Positions 32,096 through 43,300 of a stretch of DNA of 64,000 bases are shown one piece after another. This stretch comes from Epichloe hybrida (lineage: Eukaryota; Ascomycota; Sordariomycetes; Hypocreales; Clavicipitaceae), in contig JAFEKR010000001.1 in NCBI GenBank assembly GCA_019022495.1, positions 310,001 through 374,000 on the forward strand, read 5' to 3'. The translations under genes and the position numbers were made by a program. Within the stretch, counting starts at the first letter, position 1. Each line of letters starts with the position of its first letter. The notes under the pieces were generated by a model. That model saw nothing but the letters and a program-made list of their open reading frames with translations, was not told the origin of the DNA and made no database searches.

Positions 32096-32683
32096 CTACC
32101 AACTCGCCCTCTTCACGCCCGGCAAATTCCCCGCCATCGCCTCCATTCTAAAGTTGAACTAACAGCCAAGTCAGCTCTTGCCCCACGCAGCTGTAGGTAG
32201 GTAGGCACGTTGCACGAGAAATCGACGGCGTCGCATCAGAAAAAAAAAAAAAAAAAAACGAACACTTACCCTCGTCATCTTGAAATCACTCAGCACACCA
32301 CGCCCTTGGCCCCCCATTATACATCGATTTCGGATCTGCGTCGGTCTCGTGTACGCATGCATCTGCGTGAGCTGGAGCTGGGCCTCGGCGCGGACTCTCG
32401 GCGCGAGCGTCGTGTTGCGGATGATGTACCGAAGGGCTTGTCTGTTCTCGAGTCGTCAGTACTCCCGGAGGATGCTTCGATACCCGCCTTGCAATTTTTT
32501 TTTTTTTTTTTTCCCTCAATCGCAATGGCGCAAACGCCCCGTGGTTGGAGCAACGGCGGTAGGGGGTTCGGCATACCTCTCGGGCTCGAACTGCTCAAAG
32601 ACCTTGCGCTTCGTGTGGTCCCTGATGGTGCGGGCCTTGACGAAGCAGCCTAGGTCGAGCTTCTTTGCTCGAAACATGGACAT
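32096..32683 (-). CDS. MRP2: Mitochondrial small-subunit ribosomal protein uS14m (MRP2)
   Basis: Exons 32683..32577, 32441..32270 and 32158..32096 give 113 aa. The protein begins MSMFRAKKLDLGCFVKARTI and carries RDHTKRKVFEQFEPERQALR across the first junction. It continues with RYIIRNTTLAPRVRAEAQLQL and TRPTQIRNRCIMGGQGRGVL, and ends MEAMAGNLPGVKRASW. The last two stretches are the S14 signature and the usual C-terminus. It lacks the two CxxC pairs of zinc-binding S14, as mitochondrial forms do. It assembles into the head of the mitochondrial small ribosomal subunit. The start at 32683 is preferred over an in-frame Met at 32737 because family members start MSMFR. Its length matches the usual size of about 115 aa. 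Confidence 0.95.
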
Positions 32684-33194
32684 TGTGGGCGATTTGGGAG
32701 GGCGTGTTGCGTGATGATGGACATTGGAGGGCTGCAAGCTGCAAGAACGAAAGAACGAAATACCCCGAGGGTGGAAATTCGCCGGGGTTTTGCCGTGGCG
32801 GGCGCATCCACTTTCGGTGCCAAGTCAGTGAAGTCACACAGCAGCGAAATGCATCTTCATCTCAACAAAGCGTATATTGCCTTGCCCTCGTGCCTAGACT
32901 ATATCTTTGTCTTACTCGTCTGTTCAATCCCAACGCCATGACCTTCAAAATGACGCCCCATTCGAGTTATTCGAGAGTCCAACCAGGACTCAACTCAGTA
33001 CCTCTTTGTTTTTTTTTTTTTTTTGGCACCACCAATGAGAATGCTATGAGAATGTGAAATTTGGGTTCCCGAGCCGTGAAACGCCATATCCCCCAATAAA
33101 AACCTATGCGACTTTTTCATGTACATCTTGTAGATGCGGTGAGCACCCAAGCCAAAAGCAGAAGAAGAGAACGATATCCAGATGAATAGCAGAA
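32684..33194. other. Intergenic between S14m and GDP-mannose transporter
   Basis: No gene. It contains the S14m promoter, a T-run at 33010-33024 and the 3' UTR of the transporter gene. Confidence 0.6.
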
Positions 33195-34550
33195 TCATCG
33201 CTTGTTGGTGAGTGGCAGAGCGGGCTGGGGCTTGTCCTTGTTCTGCAGTTTGGCGACAGTATACACGATGCCGCTCGCGAAGCCCAAAAAGATGGCCAAC
33301 ACGCTACCAGACGTGACCGGCGCTGCGAAGAAGACAATGCCAAGGATGGCCACGGGAAGCTTGTTCAGAGCCCCGACCATGGCGTAGGTGGTGGACGACG
33401 TGGCACGAATGCACCATGCCGTTGAGTAGGAGATGAAGATGGCCCCGAGACCAGAGTAGATCATTCCCACGACCATGCTGTTGCGAGACGCCACCGGGAA
33501 GTTGCTGTTCAGGTTGGCGGAGGACCAATCTTCGACAAGAAGCGACGAGAGGATCAGCACGGGGATGGTGAGAAGATTGTTGTAGTACATGACTGATCCG
33601 ATCCGACGTTGTTAGCGGCGGTCCACGCCTGTAATGTAAGCCGATTCAGCGCAGAACATACCTTCCCAGTTGTTGAAGCCAGTCTTCTTGATGATCTTGC
33701 GCATGCCCAGCGCGTACAAGGCAGCGCAGAACACATTGATACCCATCCACGCATAGCCAGCGTTCAGCGTGGCCATGGCAGCAGCAGTAGATGCACTCTT
33801 GGCATCTGCCCACGCGGCAATGACGGAGCTGAGGACCATCATGGCGAAGGAGACGAGGGTCAGTGGGCTGACGCGAGCTCCGAACCATAGTACCTCTCCA
33901 TAGGCGATGACGATGATGGTCAAGTTCTTGAAAATGGTGTAGACGGGGACGGAGAGGTACTGCAAAGCCTTGTTACCCGTGTAGATCATGGCCACTAGTA
34001 ACAAAGCGATGGGGAACCCTACTCAATATAATGAACAAACCATTTAGCTGACGGGCTTTGTCACGAACACCGACTACAAACCACACAAGGGGGTACGGTA
34101 ATACGCACAAGTTTTGGCCTTTTGCGAGTCAAATGGACCCAAGTCTTTGACCATGCCGGCCCGCTTACACATGACGATGGCAAGAGTGCCGACAATCGAC
34201 TTCTTCAATAAGCACACTTCCACGTCTTACCAATCGCGACAAAGGTACATGCCAAAAAGGGGGGGGGGGGGGCAACGTACCTGCACCGCAAGGTAAAGCA
34301 AGTTCATGTTCCAGTTCGACCCGGAGACAACATACTTGTTCACAATCGTCATGCTCATCGAACTCAGACAATACGCGAGTACTGAAGCCCCGCGGCTATT
34401 ATCAATCGACGTTATCCCCTACAACGCATCCGTCTTCGGTTTTGCAGGCGCGAAGACGGGAAAGGGGACGGCCTTGTTGGCATTCCCACTGGCGTGGCTG
34501 CCGGTCGCGGGCATAGTCAGCATAGCGTCGTCGCTCTTTTTGTCAGCCAT
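33195..34550 (-). CDS. VRG4: Golgi GDP-mannose transporter
   Basis: Exons 34550..34490, 34381..34281, 34199..34109, 34018..33662 and 33592..33195 give 335 aa. The protein is a multi-span nucleotide-sugar transporter. Visible family signatures are [64 protein letters not shown] and the GDP-mannose-binding GALNKLP motif near the end. It brings GDP-mannose into the Golgi lumen in exchange for GMP, feeding glycoprotein and wall mannan synthesis. Exons 3 to 5 are firmly supported by restored motifs. The first intron is less certain. Without it an in-frame TAG (about 34425) would stop the protein, and the donor GTGGGA with acceptor TTCAG gives a consistent frame. A C-run of about 13 lies in the intron between exons 2 and 3. 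Confidence 0.9.
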
Positions 34551-35100
34551 GTTTTGCTTGAAAAGGGTTGATTGAACGAGTGAAAGAAGCGAAAGTGATG
34601 AAGAGAATGTACAAAGAACCCAGCGGCGCAGACAAAATCAAGGCGATGACAAGTTGTTGAGACAAGACGGGAATAAAGGGGGGGGGGGGGCAAGTGAGTG
34701 AGCGCTGAAGTTCTGAGGCTACAAGCCTGCTGTGGCGTAGCTGCAAGGAACGTTGAAGGAGAAGGTGCTTGTCCGAGCCACAGGAACACAGACGCCACAC
34801 TTGACGCATTTTCAAGCTGGACAAGAATTTAAAAAAAAAAAAAAAAAAAAAAAAACTTCAGTTGAACCTACCACTTTGCAGAAACAGACTGCAAAAAGAC
34901 AGATGCCAATAGAGTCCATCACCAACCGCGTATATTAGATCGATTCCCTCTTTTCCAGCATCTGGCTACTGGACACGCACGGTCTCCTGTCCCCAATCAC
35001 TCCAACCCATTCCATTCTGTTGAGGATATTCACAGCCTCACATCGTAGCCTCAGATATCAGGCATTACTCTTATTATCCTCTCTTTGTTTAATAATGCAG
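34551..35100. other. Transporter promoter and transition to AT-rich block
   Basis: Normal GC content with a G-run near 34678-34690 and an A-run at 34830-34855. Composition changes abruptly at about 35.1 kb, shortly after the GC-rich CCCGCATCGCG. Confidence 0.6.
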
Positions 35101-35662
35101 CTTCCCGCATCGCGTTTAACATCGCGGTTTATCGCAGGCTTTGTTTAAAGACCTAGATTTATTACTTATAGATTTAAAGCTTATAAGCTTCCCTTTTCTC
35201 TTCTAGATTCTGAATTCCTAGATAGTAATTTATTATTTTCTCTTTTAATCACTCTTTACCTTTGTTTACATTATTTCATAGGTTATAAGCCTAGCGCTTA
35301 TAATCATGCCCTTACTTTCTTTTTTATTTTGTTTTTCCCTTTATCTAACTATTATAGTCTTATATATAATTACATATCTTTTCCTAATATCTTATTAAAG
35401 TAAATTACTTAACTTATAGGGTGGCATAAAGATTCCCCTTCCTTACCTAAAACTAATAATACTATATAATAAGTTAAGACTAAATTAATTATAATTTAGT
35501 TTCCTTTTATATATAAAAGCTATAAAAATTTTATATAACTAGGAATTAAATATATAACCTTTATATATTGTTTTTCTAATTTATAAGTATAATAATTTTT
35601 CTCTAAGCTATAAATCTATATATTACTTAATACTATATAATCTTTTATAATATATATAAAAA

Positions 35663-35980
35663 GTTAATTCCTTCTAGGTAAATCTTAGTAAATAGTAAGC
35701 TAGGATAAAATATTCCTTATAAAACTACCTTAAGTACTTAAAACTAATAATCTAGATTTATTACTATCTAGGGTAAAGTAATATATAGTAAAGTAAGTAA
35801 AGTAAGTATAGTAAATTCTAGGTTAATTCCTTCTAGGTAAATCTTAGTAAATAGTAAGCTAGGATAAAATATTCCTTATAAAACTACCTTAAGTACTTAA
35901 AACTAATAATCTAGATTTATTACTATCTAGGGTAAAGTAATATATAGTAAAGTAAGTAAAGTAAGTATAGTAAATTCTAG
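35663..35980. repeat. Exact 159-bp tandem duplication
   Basis: Copies at 35663-35821 and 35822-35980 are identical by eye over all 159 positions and sit in fully AT-converted sequence. Confidence 0.92.
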
Positions 35981-37694
35981 GTAAAGTATTACTATTTAAC
36001 TAGGCTAAGGTAAAATATTTAGAGGTATTTAAAAATGCCTTTTAGGTTACTTATATTCTTAACTTTATATCTCTATATATTAGTAGCTATATAGTAATTT
36101 AATTCTTAGAGAGCTATTACTATAACTCCTATTAGACTAAATTAATAATAATTAGTATTAAATATATATAGTAATATAAGTATATAAATTCTAATATATA
36201 ACCTTACCCTTCCTTTCCTATATTATAGCTAATATAAGTACTTCTAGTACTATTTTAGTTACCTAACTTAATCTAACTAAACTTAATAATATTACTAAGG
36301 CATAGTATATAAGGACTATAGTTATTACTTCTCTTAAGGGAGCTAAGAACTTTAAGGAATAGGAGATCTTAATCTAAATATAAGTCTATATTATATAACT
36401 TATACTACACTTAACTAAAATAACCTTATAGTCCTAAGAGACTAATAAGTATTATACTATTCTCTCTTTTATTATATAGTAAAGCCTCTCCTTATAAGTC
36501 TAATAGAATTTAACGTATATAGGATAAACTAATATAATACTAGTTACTAAAATAATATAATTAATTAAAAGTGATTATAGGTTTAAGGCTAATTTAGCTA
36601 TTATTAAACTATTATAATAGTTCTCTTAGTTTAAGAGAGCTAATTTCTCTATAATATAAGCTTAGCTAGACTACTACTAAAACCTTTAGAACTAAATCTA
36701 TAAGATTAAAAAGATCCCTAATATTATTTAGGTATTATAGACTATTAAAGTAATTAAAGGCTTAATACCTAATATTTATAATACTTAGAAAATTAAGGGA
36801 TTCTCTAAATTAAAGCTTATAAAAGAGAGCATACTTACTTACTTAATATATAAAGCTAATAAGCCTTAAAAGGACTAAAAGGTTAATTATATAACCTAAT
36901 AAAAGAATAATAAGGATAATACTAATATAAAAGGTAAAGGTAAAGCTCTAATAAAGAAAAACAAAACCTCTAAGACTATTAAGCTAGATTATAGTTATTT
37001 AATCTCTCCTAGGTAACTAATTTATTTAAAAGATAATTATTAGAAACTTTATCTAAAGAAAAGGCCTAATTTAATAAAGAAAAAAGGTAACTTAACTATA
37101 ACTACTACTATTACCTTTTCTAATATTATTACTATAGGAAGTAATCTCTCTCTTATAGTAATTAACTAGGACTATTCCTTTTAAATAATAGCAAATTACC
37201 TTATAAAAGAAGACTATATTCTTAACTCTAGATATAATACTTATATATTTAATATAACTAAATAGTTTACTTATTTAAACACTAATATAGTTACTAGACT
37301 AATAATATTAAGTAATAGAGAATAACTTAATATTAAAGGTATTAGTAATATTAAACTCCCTATTAGTAAAGGCTATTTAGAACTCTCTAATGCCTAATAA
37401 GCACTAAAGGCTAAAGTTAATATAATTTTACTAGGCTTTCTTAAGTAAGGAGGTGTTATTATAAATAGATTTAAAGATTAATTAATCTTAAAGTCTATGG
37501 GTAATATTATTACTTCTTATAACTAGAAGTCTAATGTTTTAATATTAATTCTTAGGGAGAAAAAACCCTAATTTAACTTTATAGCCTTATTAAGTAAATC
37601 TATTACTAAGAAAGTGGAATTTAGCCTCTTATATAAGAGACTTAGGCATATAGGGAAAGAATAAATTATACTAGCCTATAAAGAAGTAAGAATT

Positions 37695-37964
37695 TGTCAG
37701 GAGCGCAGAGGTCAAAGATAGGATATTCATTAAAGCAGGTCTTCGGAGAACCTTTAGGCTATGCGAATAATAAAGAGGCTAGCTAGCTATGAGATAGCCA
37801 CGTGCTTGTAAAGCAAGGTATTTATTAAAGACTACGCATATTATTAGTGCTAGGTTAGAGATTAAAACCTTCACGTACTTACCCCTAGCTAGTATTTATC
37901 TAGTAGCGACTGCGATAGTCTTAGCTATCACTTCGTTTATAACCTTTCGGTGCAAGCCATGACA
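37695..37964. mobile_element. Solo LTR A (270 bp) with 5-bp TSD GAATT
   Basis: It begins TGTCA and ends TGACA, perfect short inverted ends, and is flanked on both sides by GAATT (37690-37694 and 37965-37969). It interrupts the copia element between its pre-integrase and integrase regions. Its sequence retains many CA/TG and CG dinucleotides, unlike its host, so it is much less mutated. Confidence 0.92.
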
Positions 37965-38936
37965 GAATTATAATTAACCCTATATCCTTAATTAATTTCT
38001 AGTGTTTAGCTTGCCTTTTATTAAAGGCCCCTTAGATAATATATTAAGAGAACTTTAATAATATAACTACCTTCCTTTCTTATATATTCTAGGACTTTAT
38101 TAAATATAAGCCTAAAGGCTTTAGGGGGAAAAAGCATATATTATATATAATTAATGCTTATACACGCTTTTACTAGGTAATTCTAACTATTAATAAAGCT
38201 AGCGTAATTAAAGTAATTTAAGCTTAGAAAACTACTATTAAGAATATAAGTAGTGGTTTTACTATTAAATACTTCTATGTAAATAATATAACTAAATTCC
38301 TTAGGGAAAAGTTTAAACTCTTTTATTAGAAGGAGGGAATTATTTATTAAACTAGCGCTCTATATGTTCTTACCTATTAAGGCCTTATTAAACGCGCTAG
38401 CTAAACCCTTATAGAAATAGTATAATCTTTAATAATTAAAGCTAAATTACTAGAACTTCTCTAGCTATATGCTATAAAGCACGTAGCTAAAATCACTAAT
38501 CTATTGCTTATATATAGTAATAAGGATAATTAATCTCCTTAGTAAGCATTATTTAATATCCTAGGCCTTAAAAACAATGCCTTAATTTAACACTTACGCA
38601 CATAGGGATGTATTATGTATATATATATTCCTAATAAATATCACGTTTAATTATAGAAGATAGCGCTAAGCTAAGAAAGGTTAACTTATAGGCATAGATA
38701 GCCCTAAATATTACCTTTATAACGTTTAGATCCTTAAAGATTAGAGGATTATATATATAAGGGATATACGCTTTAATAAGAATATATCTATACTTACTAA
38801 ATTTAAGGCTAATAAGACTATCTATATTATAGACTTATTAACCTTTCTTTTACTAAAGAAAGCTATTATATTATTAATATTTTACCTATAAAGAAACCTT
38901 ATCCCTAGCCTATTAGTAATATTAAATAAAAGAAAG

Positions 38937-39153
38937 TGTTATAGACTAGCCCTTAGGCGACTGCGATAGGGCGTCAATATAGTATTAAGAGACTTAAGGA
39001 GAAAGGAGGAAGGGTAAGAGGCTATCCCTAGTGGTGCCCCTTATACCCCCTTAGCTACTTATATAAGCCTCCTTTCCTCACCCTAACTGCTTTTGCCACT
39101 CCCCTCTCTGACTGCTATACGGACAATGCTTAGGCAAAGCCCAAGCCCTTACA
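38937..39153 (-). mobile_element. Solo LTR B (217 bp) with 5-bp TSD GAAAG
   Basis: It has the same 217-bp length and sequence family as the LTRs of the gypsy element at 39349-55033. TG..CA ends are kept and GAAAG flanks both sides (38932-38936, 39154-39158). It is the least mutated of the three copies. The orientation follows that of the full element. Confidence 0.93.
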
Positions 39154-39348
39154 GAAAGTCTATTTTATAGATAACCCCTTAGTTTCCTTAGAAATAGATA
39201 AGAATTACCACTCTTTTAAGGAGGAAGATAATTCTCCTACTAGGACTAAGCCTTTGCTATCTTAGAGCTCTCTTCTAATGCCCTCTAAGAGTTCTCCTTA
39301 AAGGGACCTTATAAGATAATAATAATAAATTATTAAAGAGAATACTAT

Positions 39349-39565
39349 TGTTATGGACTAGCCCCTAGGCTACTGCGATAGGGCGTTAATATAGTATTAA
39401 GAGACTTAAGGAGAAAGGAGGAAGGGTAAGAGGCTATCCCTAGTGGTGCCCCTTATACCCCCTTAGCTACTTATATAAGCCTCCTTTCCTTACCTTAACT
39501 ACTTTTACCACTTCCCTCTTTAACTACTATATAAATAATACTTAGGCAAAGCCTAGGCCCTTATA
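39349..39565 (-). repeat. 3' LTR of the gypsy element
   Basis: 217 bp, matching solo LTR B and the 5' LTR. The TG end is preserved and the CA end has mutated to TA. It is preceded by the target duplication ACTAT. Confidence 0.92.
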
Positions 39566-40334
39566 TATACCCTTACTTACCTATTATTAATAAACTCCCC
39601 TTTATATTAACCCCTAGTAACGTATGTAATACCTATGTTATATATGCCCTTAGTTATTATAATAAAAACTGCCCTTACTAATAGCTATTTGTAAAGCGTC
39701 TAATAGGTACCTGCCCTGCTACCTTATTATTCGTTATAGTAACCCCCCCTTACTTTTAGGTGTTGTTTTATAGTGCGTGTAACACGTTTGCCTTGCTAAT
39801 AGGTTATTTATTGTAAATAATTACCCTACCCCTACCTATTACGCGTGACATATTTGCCCTGCTAATAGGCTATTTATTATAAATAATTGCCCTACCCTTA
39901 CTTATTTATAGTATACCTAATATAGGTATAACTAGAGCTTTGTACTACACTACACTACATACTACACTACAAGAAATTTTTTTTACTACATATAGTATTT
40001 TGTAGTATTTGTAGTATTTAAAAAAAAAATAACTTATAATAACTAATAATAACTAATAATAGCTTATAATAGCTTATAATAGCTTATTATAGCTTATTAT
40101 AGCTTATAATAGCTTATATAGCTTATAATGGCTTATATAGCTTATAATGGCTTACAAATTTATTAGCTATTACTAATTAGTATTAGCTAGTATTTCCTTT
40201 AAGTAAAAATTATATATTAAAGCAAGAAAGCTATAGATAAGTTATAAATAGGTACTAAGACCTACTTTTATACTTACTTTTATAAAAATCTCTCTCTCTA
40301 AGTAAGAATCATATATCTAAGCATAAAAGCTATA

Positions 40335-43300
40335 TATATATTCTTTACGCTAGCTAGCTAACTATGTAGCTGTTCCTAGTACTCTATCCGCTTAGTTAAG
40401 AGGGAAAACCCTTTGCTAGGAAGAAAAACCCCCTTATGTCTGTAAACAAGCTAGCGCTAACCCTTTTCTAGGTTTGCGCCACATTAGGTGTAATTAATTA
40501 TAGGTGTTTAGTGCTAGCTTACACTAGCCTTATCCTAAAGAAAATAAAAAAGAAAGAAAAAAGTGTAGTAATAGTCCTAACTAGCTCCCTTTAATACTAG
40601 TCTAGTCTTGCTTTAACCTAGCTTTATATCTCTTACTTTGCCTTAGGGCATAGTGAATTTAAATTTATAATAATAATTTACTTTTTATTTACTTTACTTC
40701 TAACTCTTTTATGCCTTACTTTTTAGCTAAATCTAACCTAGTACTAGTCTAAATATCTTATAAAGTCTAAGTATATAGTTTTATTTAATTATAGTAAGGG
40801 GTAGGTAATTTAGGCCTAGTAGCTAGGTAGTTTTACTCCTAGATTAGTTGCGTGCTATTTATACGTTTACTTATCTTATGCTTTATTTTCTAGCTAATAT
40901 TATAGTTAGTCCCCCCCCTTCTCTCTCTTAAGTATAAAAAAGGGCTTTTCCTCCCTTAAGGTTTTAACCTTTTTTCTTTTCTTATAATAAATTTCCTATA
41001 GGTTCTTTTCTTTCCTATCCCTTTTAAGAGTTATTTAAGGCTTCTCTAGTCTAGTACTAGTTTAAATACTAATGTTTTATATAGAAAAACGCATTATAAT
41101 ATTACTAAGCTCTATAAGTACCTTATTTTTAGTGCTATTCTAGCTTTAATTTGCCTAGGAACTTATAACCTTAGATAAGTATTTAAGGAAGTCCCTAACC
41201 TAGAAGTAATTAGAATAGGTAAAGGTAAAAGGCCTAGAAGTAAGTTCCTTTTACCTTTATTTTGCCTTATTTCTAGGTCTAACCTAGGGTAGCTAGGTAA
41301 GCTATAAGAGATCTAGTGTGTGTCCTATAAGATATAATCTATTAAATATAAGGGCTATTAGTGCTATAATGTTATTAGTAAGTTAGTTTATTTCTAGTCT
41401 AAGGGTAAGGCTAATCTATATATAAAGGGGTGATGTCTAATGCTTATTTTAATTATTAGGTCTATAATTATATATATATTAAGGTAATATTAACTCCTAT
41501 GCTTATTCTAAGCTTACTCTAGTGCTAATTTACTTATAGCTAAACATTACTAGCTAGTAAGGGGAATATTAGTAGTTAGTTAAGACCTAGGCTAGTATAG
41601 TTACTAGGAGTAATATAAGTGGTTTTGCTTTAGCTTAGTAGTAGCTCTATTCTATAGCTAACTTTAATTATCTAGGCCCTAAAGGACTATATAGCTTAGG
41701 TTAAGAAACTCTATGCTAAAAACCACACTAAGAAGAAATAGGGTATTACTATAGTAAGCCTAGACTTAGCTAAGTCTAGGTTTATAGAGGAATAATATAA
41801 TAAGGTTATCTTTTAGCTCTAGTAGCTTAATGCCTAAGTAGCAGAGATAAACTAGCTCCTAGTTACTAGCCTATTAGCTAAGGGTAAGAGTAAGGTAATA
41901 GAGAATATAATCCTTATTTCTAAGGAGGAATAAGGCTAATTCTAGGTTAGTAAAGGGGCAGTAGTAAGCTAGTGTGAAATAATACCTATAGCTTTTTAAC
42001 TTAAAATTAATCTAATAACTATTCTAGACTTATAGTCTTCCTATTATAGTGTAATTCTGCCTTATATTTAGCTTACCTCTATAGCTACACTATTTTACCT
42101 AGTGCCTCTCTCTAGTTATTTATAGTGTTTATTTATTAGTTAGTTTAGTTACCTCTAGGGTAGCCTAGATCCTCCCCTAGTTTATATTAACTAAAGGCTA
42201 GGTCTTATGCTAATGTGTAGTATTAGAGTTTTCTTATACTAAGGAATTACTTTATAATAAGTCTTACCTTTAGGGGATTATCTAGGGCTAGCCTTACCTC
42301 CTATATATCTTTAAGCTATCTTATTTAGGGGTATCTATAGTTATAGTTAGTGTAGTTAATAATTATATAGTACTAGTCTTTAACTACATAACTATAGCTA
42401 TATAGGGGTAAAGTTACCCTAGGAATATGCCTTTAGAAGAGAAACTTATTAAGGCTAATCTTTTCTATATATAATTATACTATTATAAAGGAGATATACT
42501 TATTAAGCCTAGTGTAGAATTTCTAGATTTCCTTTAGGTTATAGGTAAGTAAGTAGTTCTTTATTAGCTCTTTCCTATGCCTATATTATCTCTATTACTT
42601 ATTAGAATACTAGTTTTCCTATCTTTTCTTTTACTTCTTATATAGTTATATATTTGGTTTATTATTAGTAAGTAAGGGTTTTCTTTTGCATTATAGTACT
42701 ATTTACACTAAGTTAGCTATAGCTTATATCTTATTTATTATTTTACTAAGTATAATCCTTTCCTTAAACTTTTACTTTATCTTATTTAAGTAAAGGTCTA
42801 GGGGGGGGATATAAGTTTTAACTTCTAGCTAAGTAATTAGTATAGCCTTAAACACTCTAGCTATAGTCTAGAGATAAGTTAATTAGTTTACTATAAAACT
42901 TCTAACTATTCCTTATAGTTTTCCTCCTTTCTTAGTTAGGGTATAGTAAGCGCTTACCTTATAGGTAAGAATAAGCTAGATTACCTATATATATATAAGC
43001 TAGGTGTCTCTAAAGCTAATGCCCTATACTAATGCTACTAATATAAAGAGTGTAAGCTACTACTAGGCTAGTTTTCCCTTAAGGATATTCTTATAGGCAC
43101 TTTAGTTAAGTTTTTTATTTACCTATACCCTAAGGAATTAGTATGCCTTTATTAGTATTATCTCCTTTATACTAAGCTAGACCCTAGCCTATAGGGGCCT
43201 ATAAGCCTTACTAAAGTGTATAAGTTTAGTTTTTACTAGGTTAAACTTTACTCTTACTTTCTTTACTTATTTCTTATAGATCTTCTAAGTAGCTTTAAGT

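Larger units (their letters stand above)
36200..39348 (+). mobile_element. Degenerate Ty1/copia retrotransposon, 5' part
   Basis: In broken frames the plus strand shows a gag-like LKGAKNFKEXE stretch near 36340 and a protease-like DYILNSRYN (from a DSG motif) near 37215. A pre-integrase RLRHIGK lies near 37640. Copia integrase pieces (VNNITKFLREKFKLFY, TSALYVLTY, GLIKRAS) run from about 38270 to 38420. The element continues after the gypsy insertion at 55034. The left end and the LTR were not located. Stops fall where Gln or Trp are expected. Confidence 0.8.
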
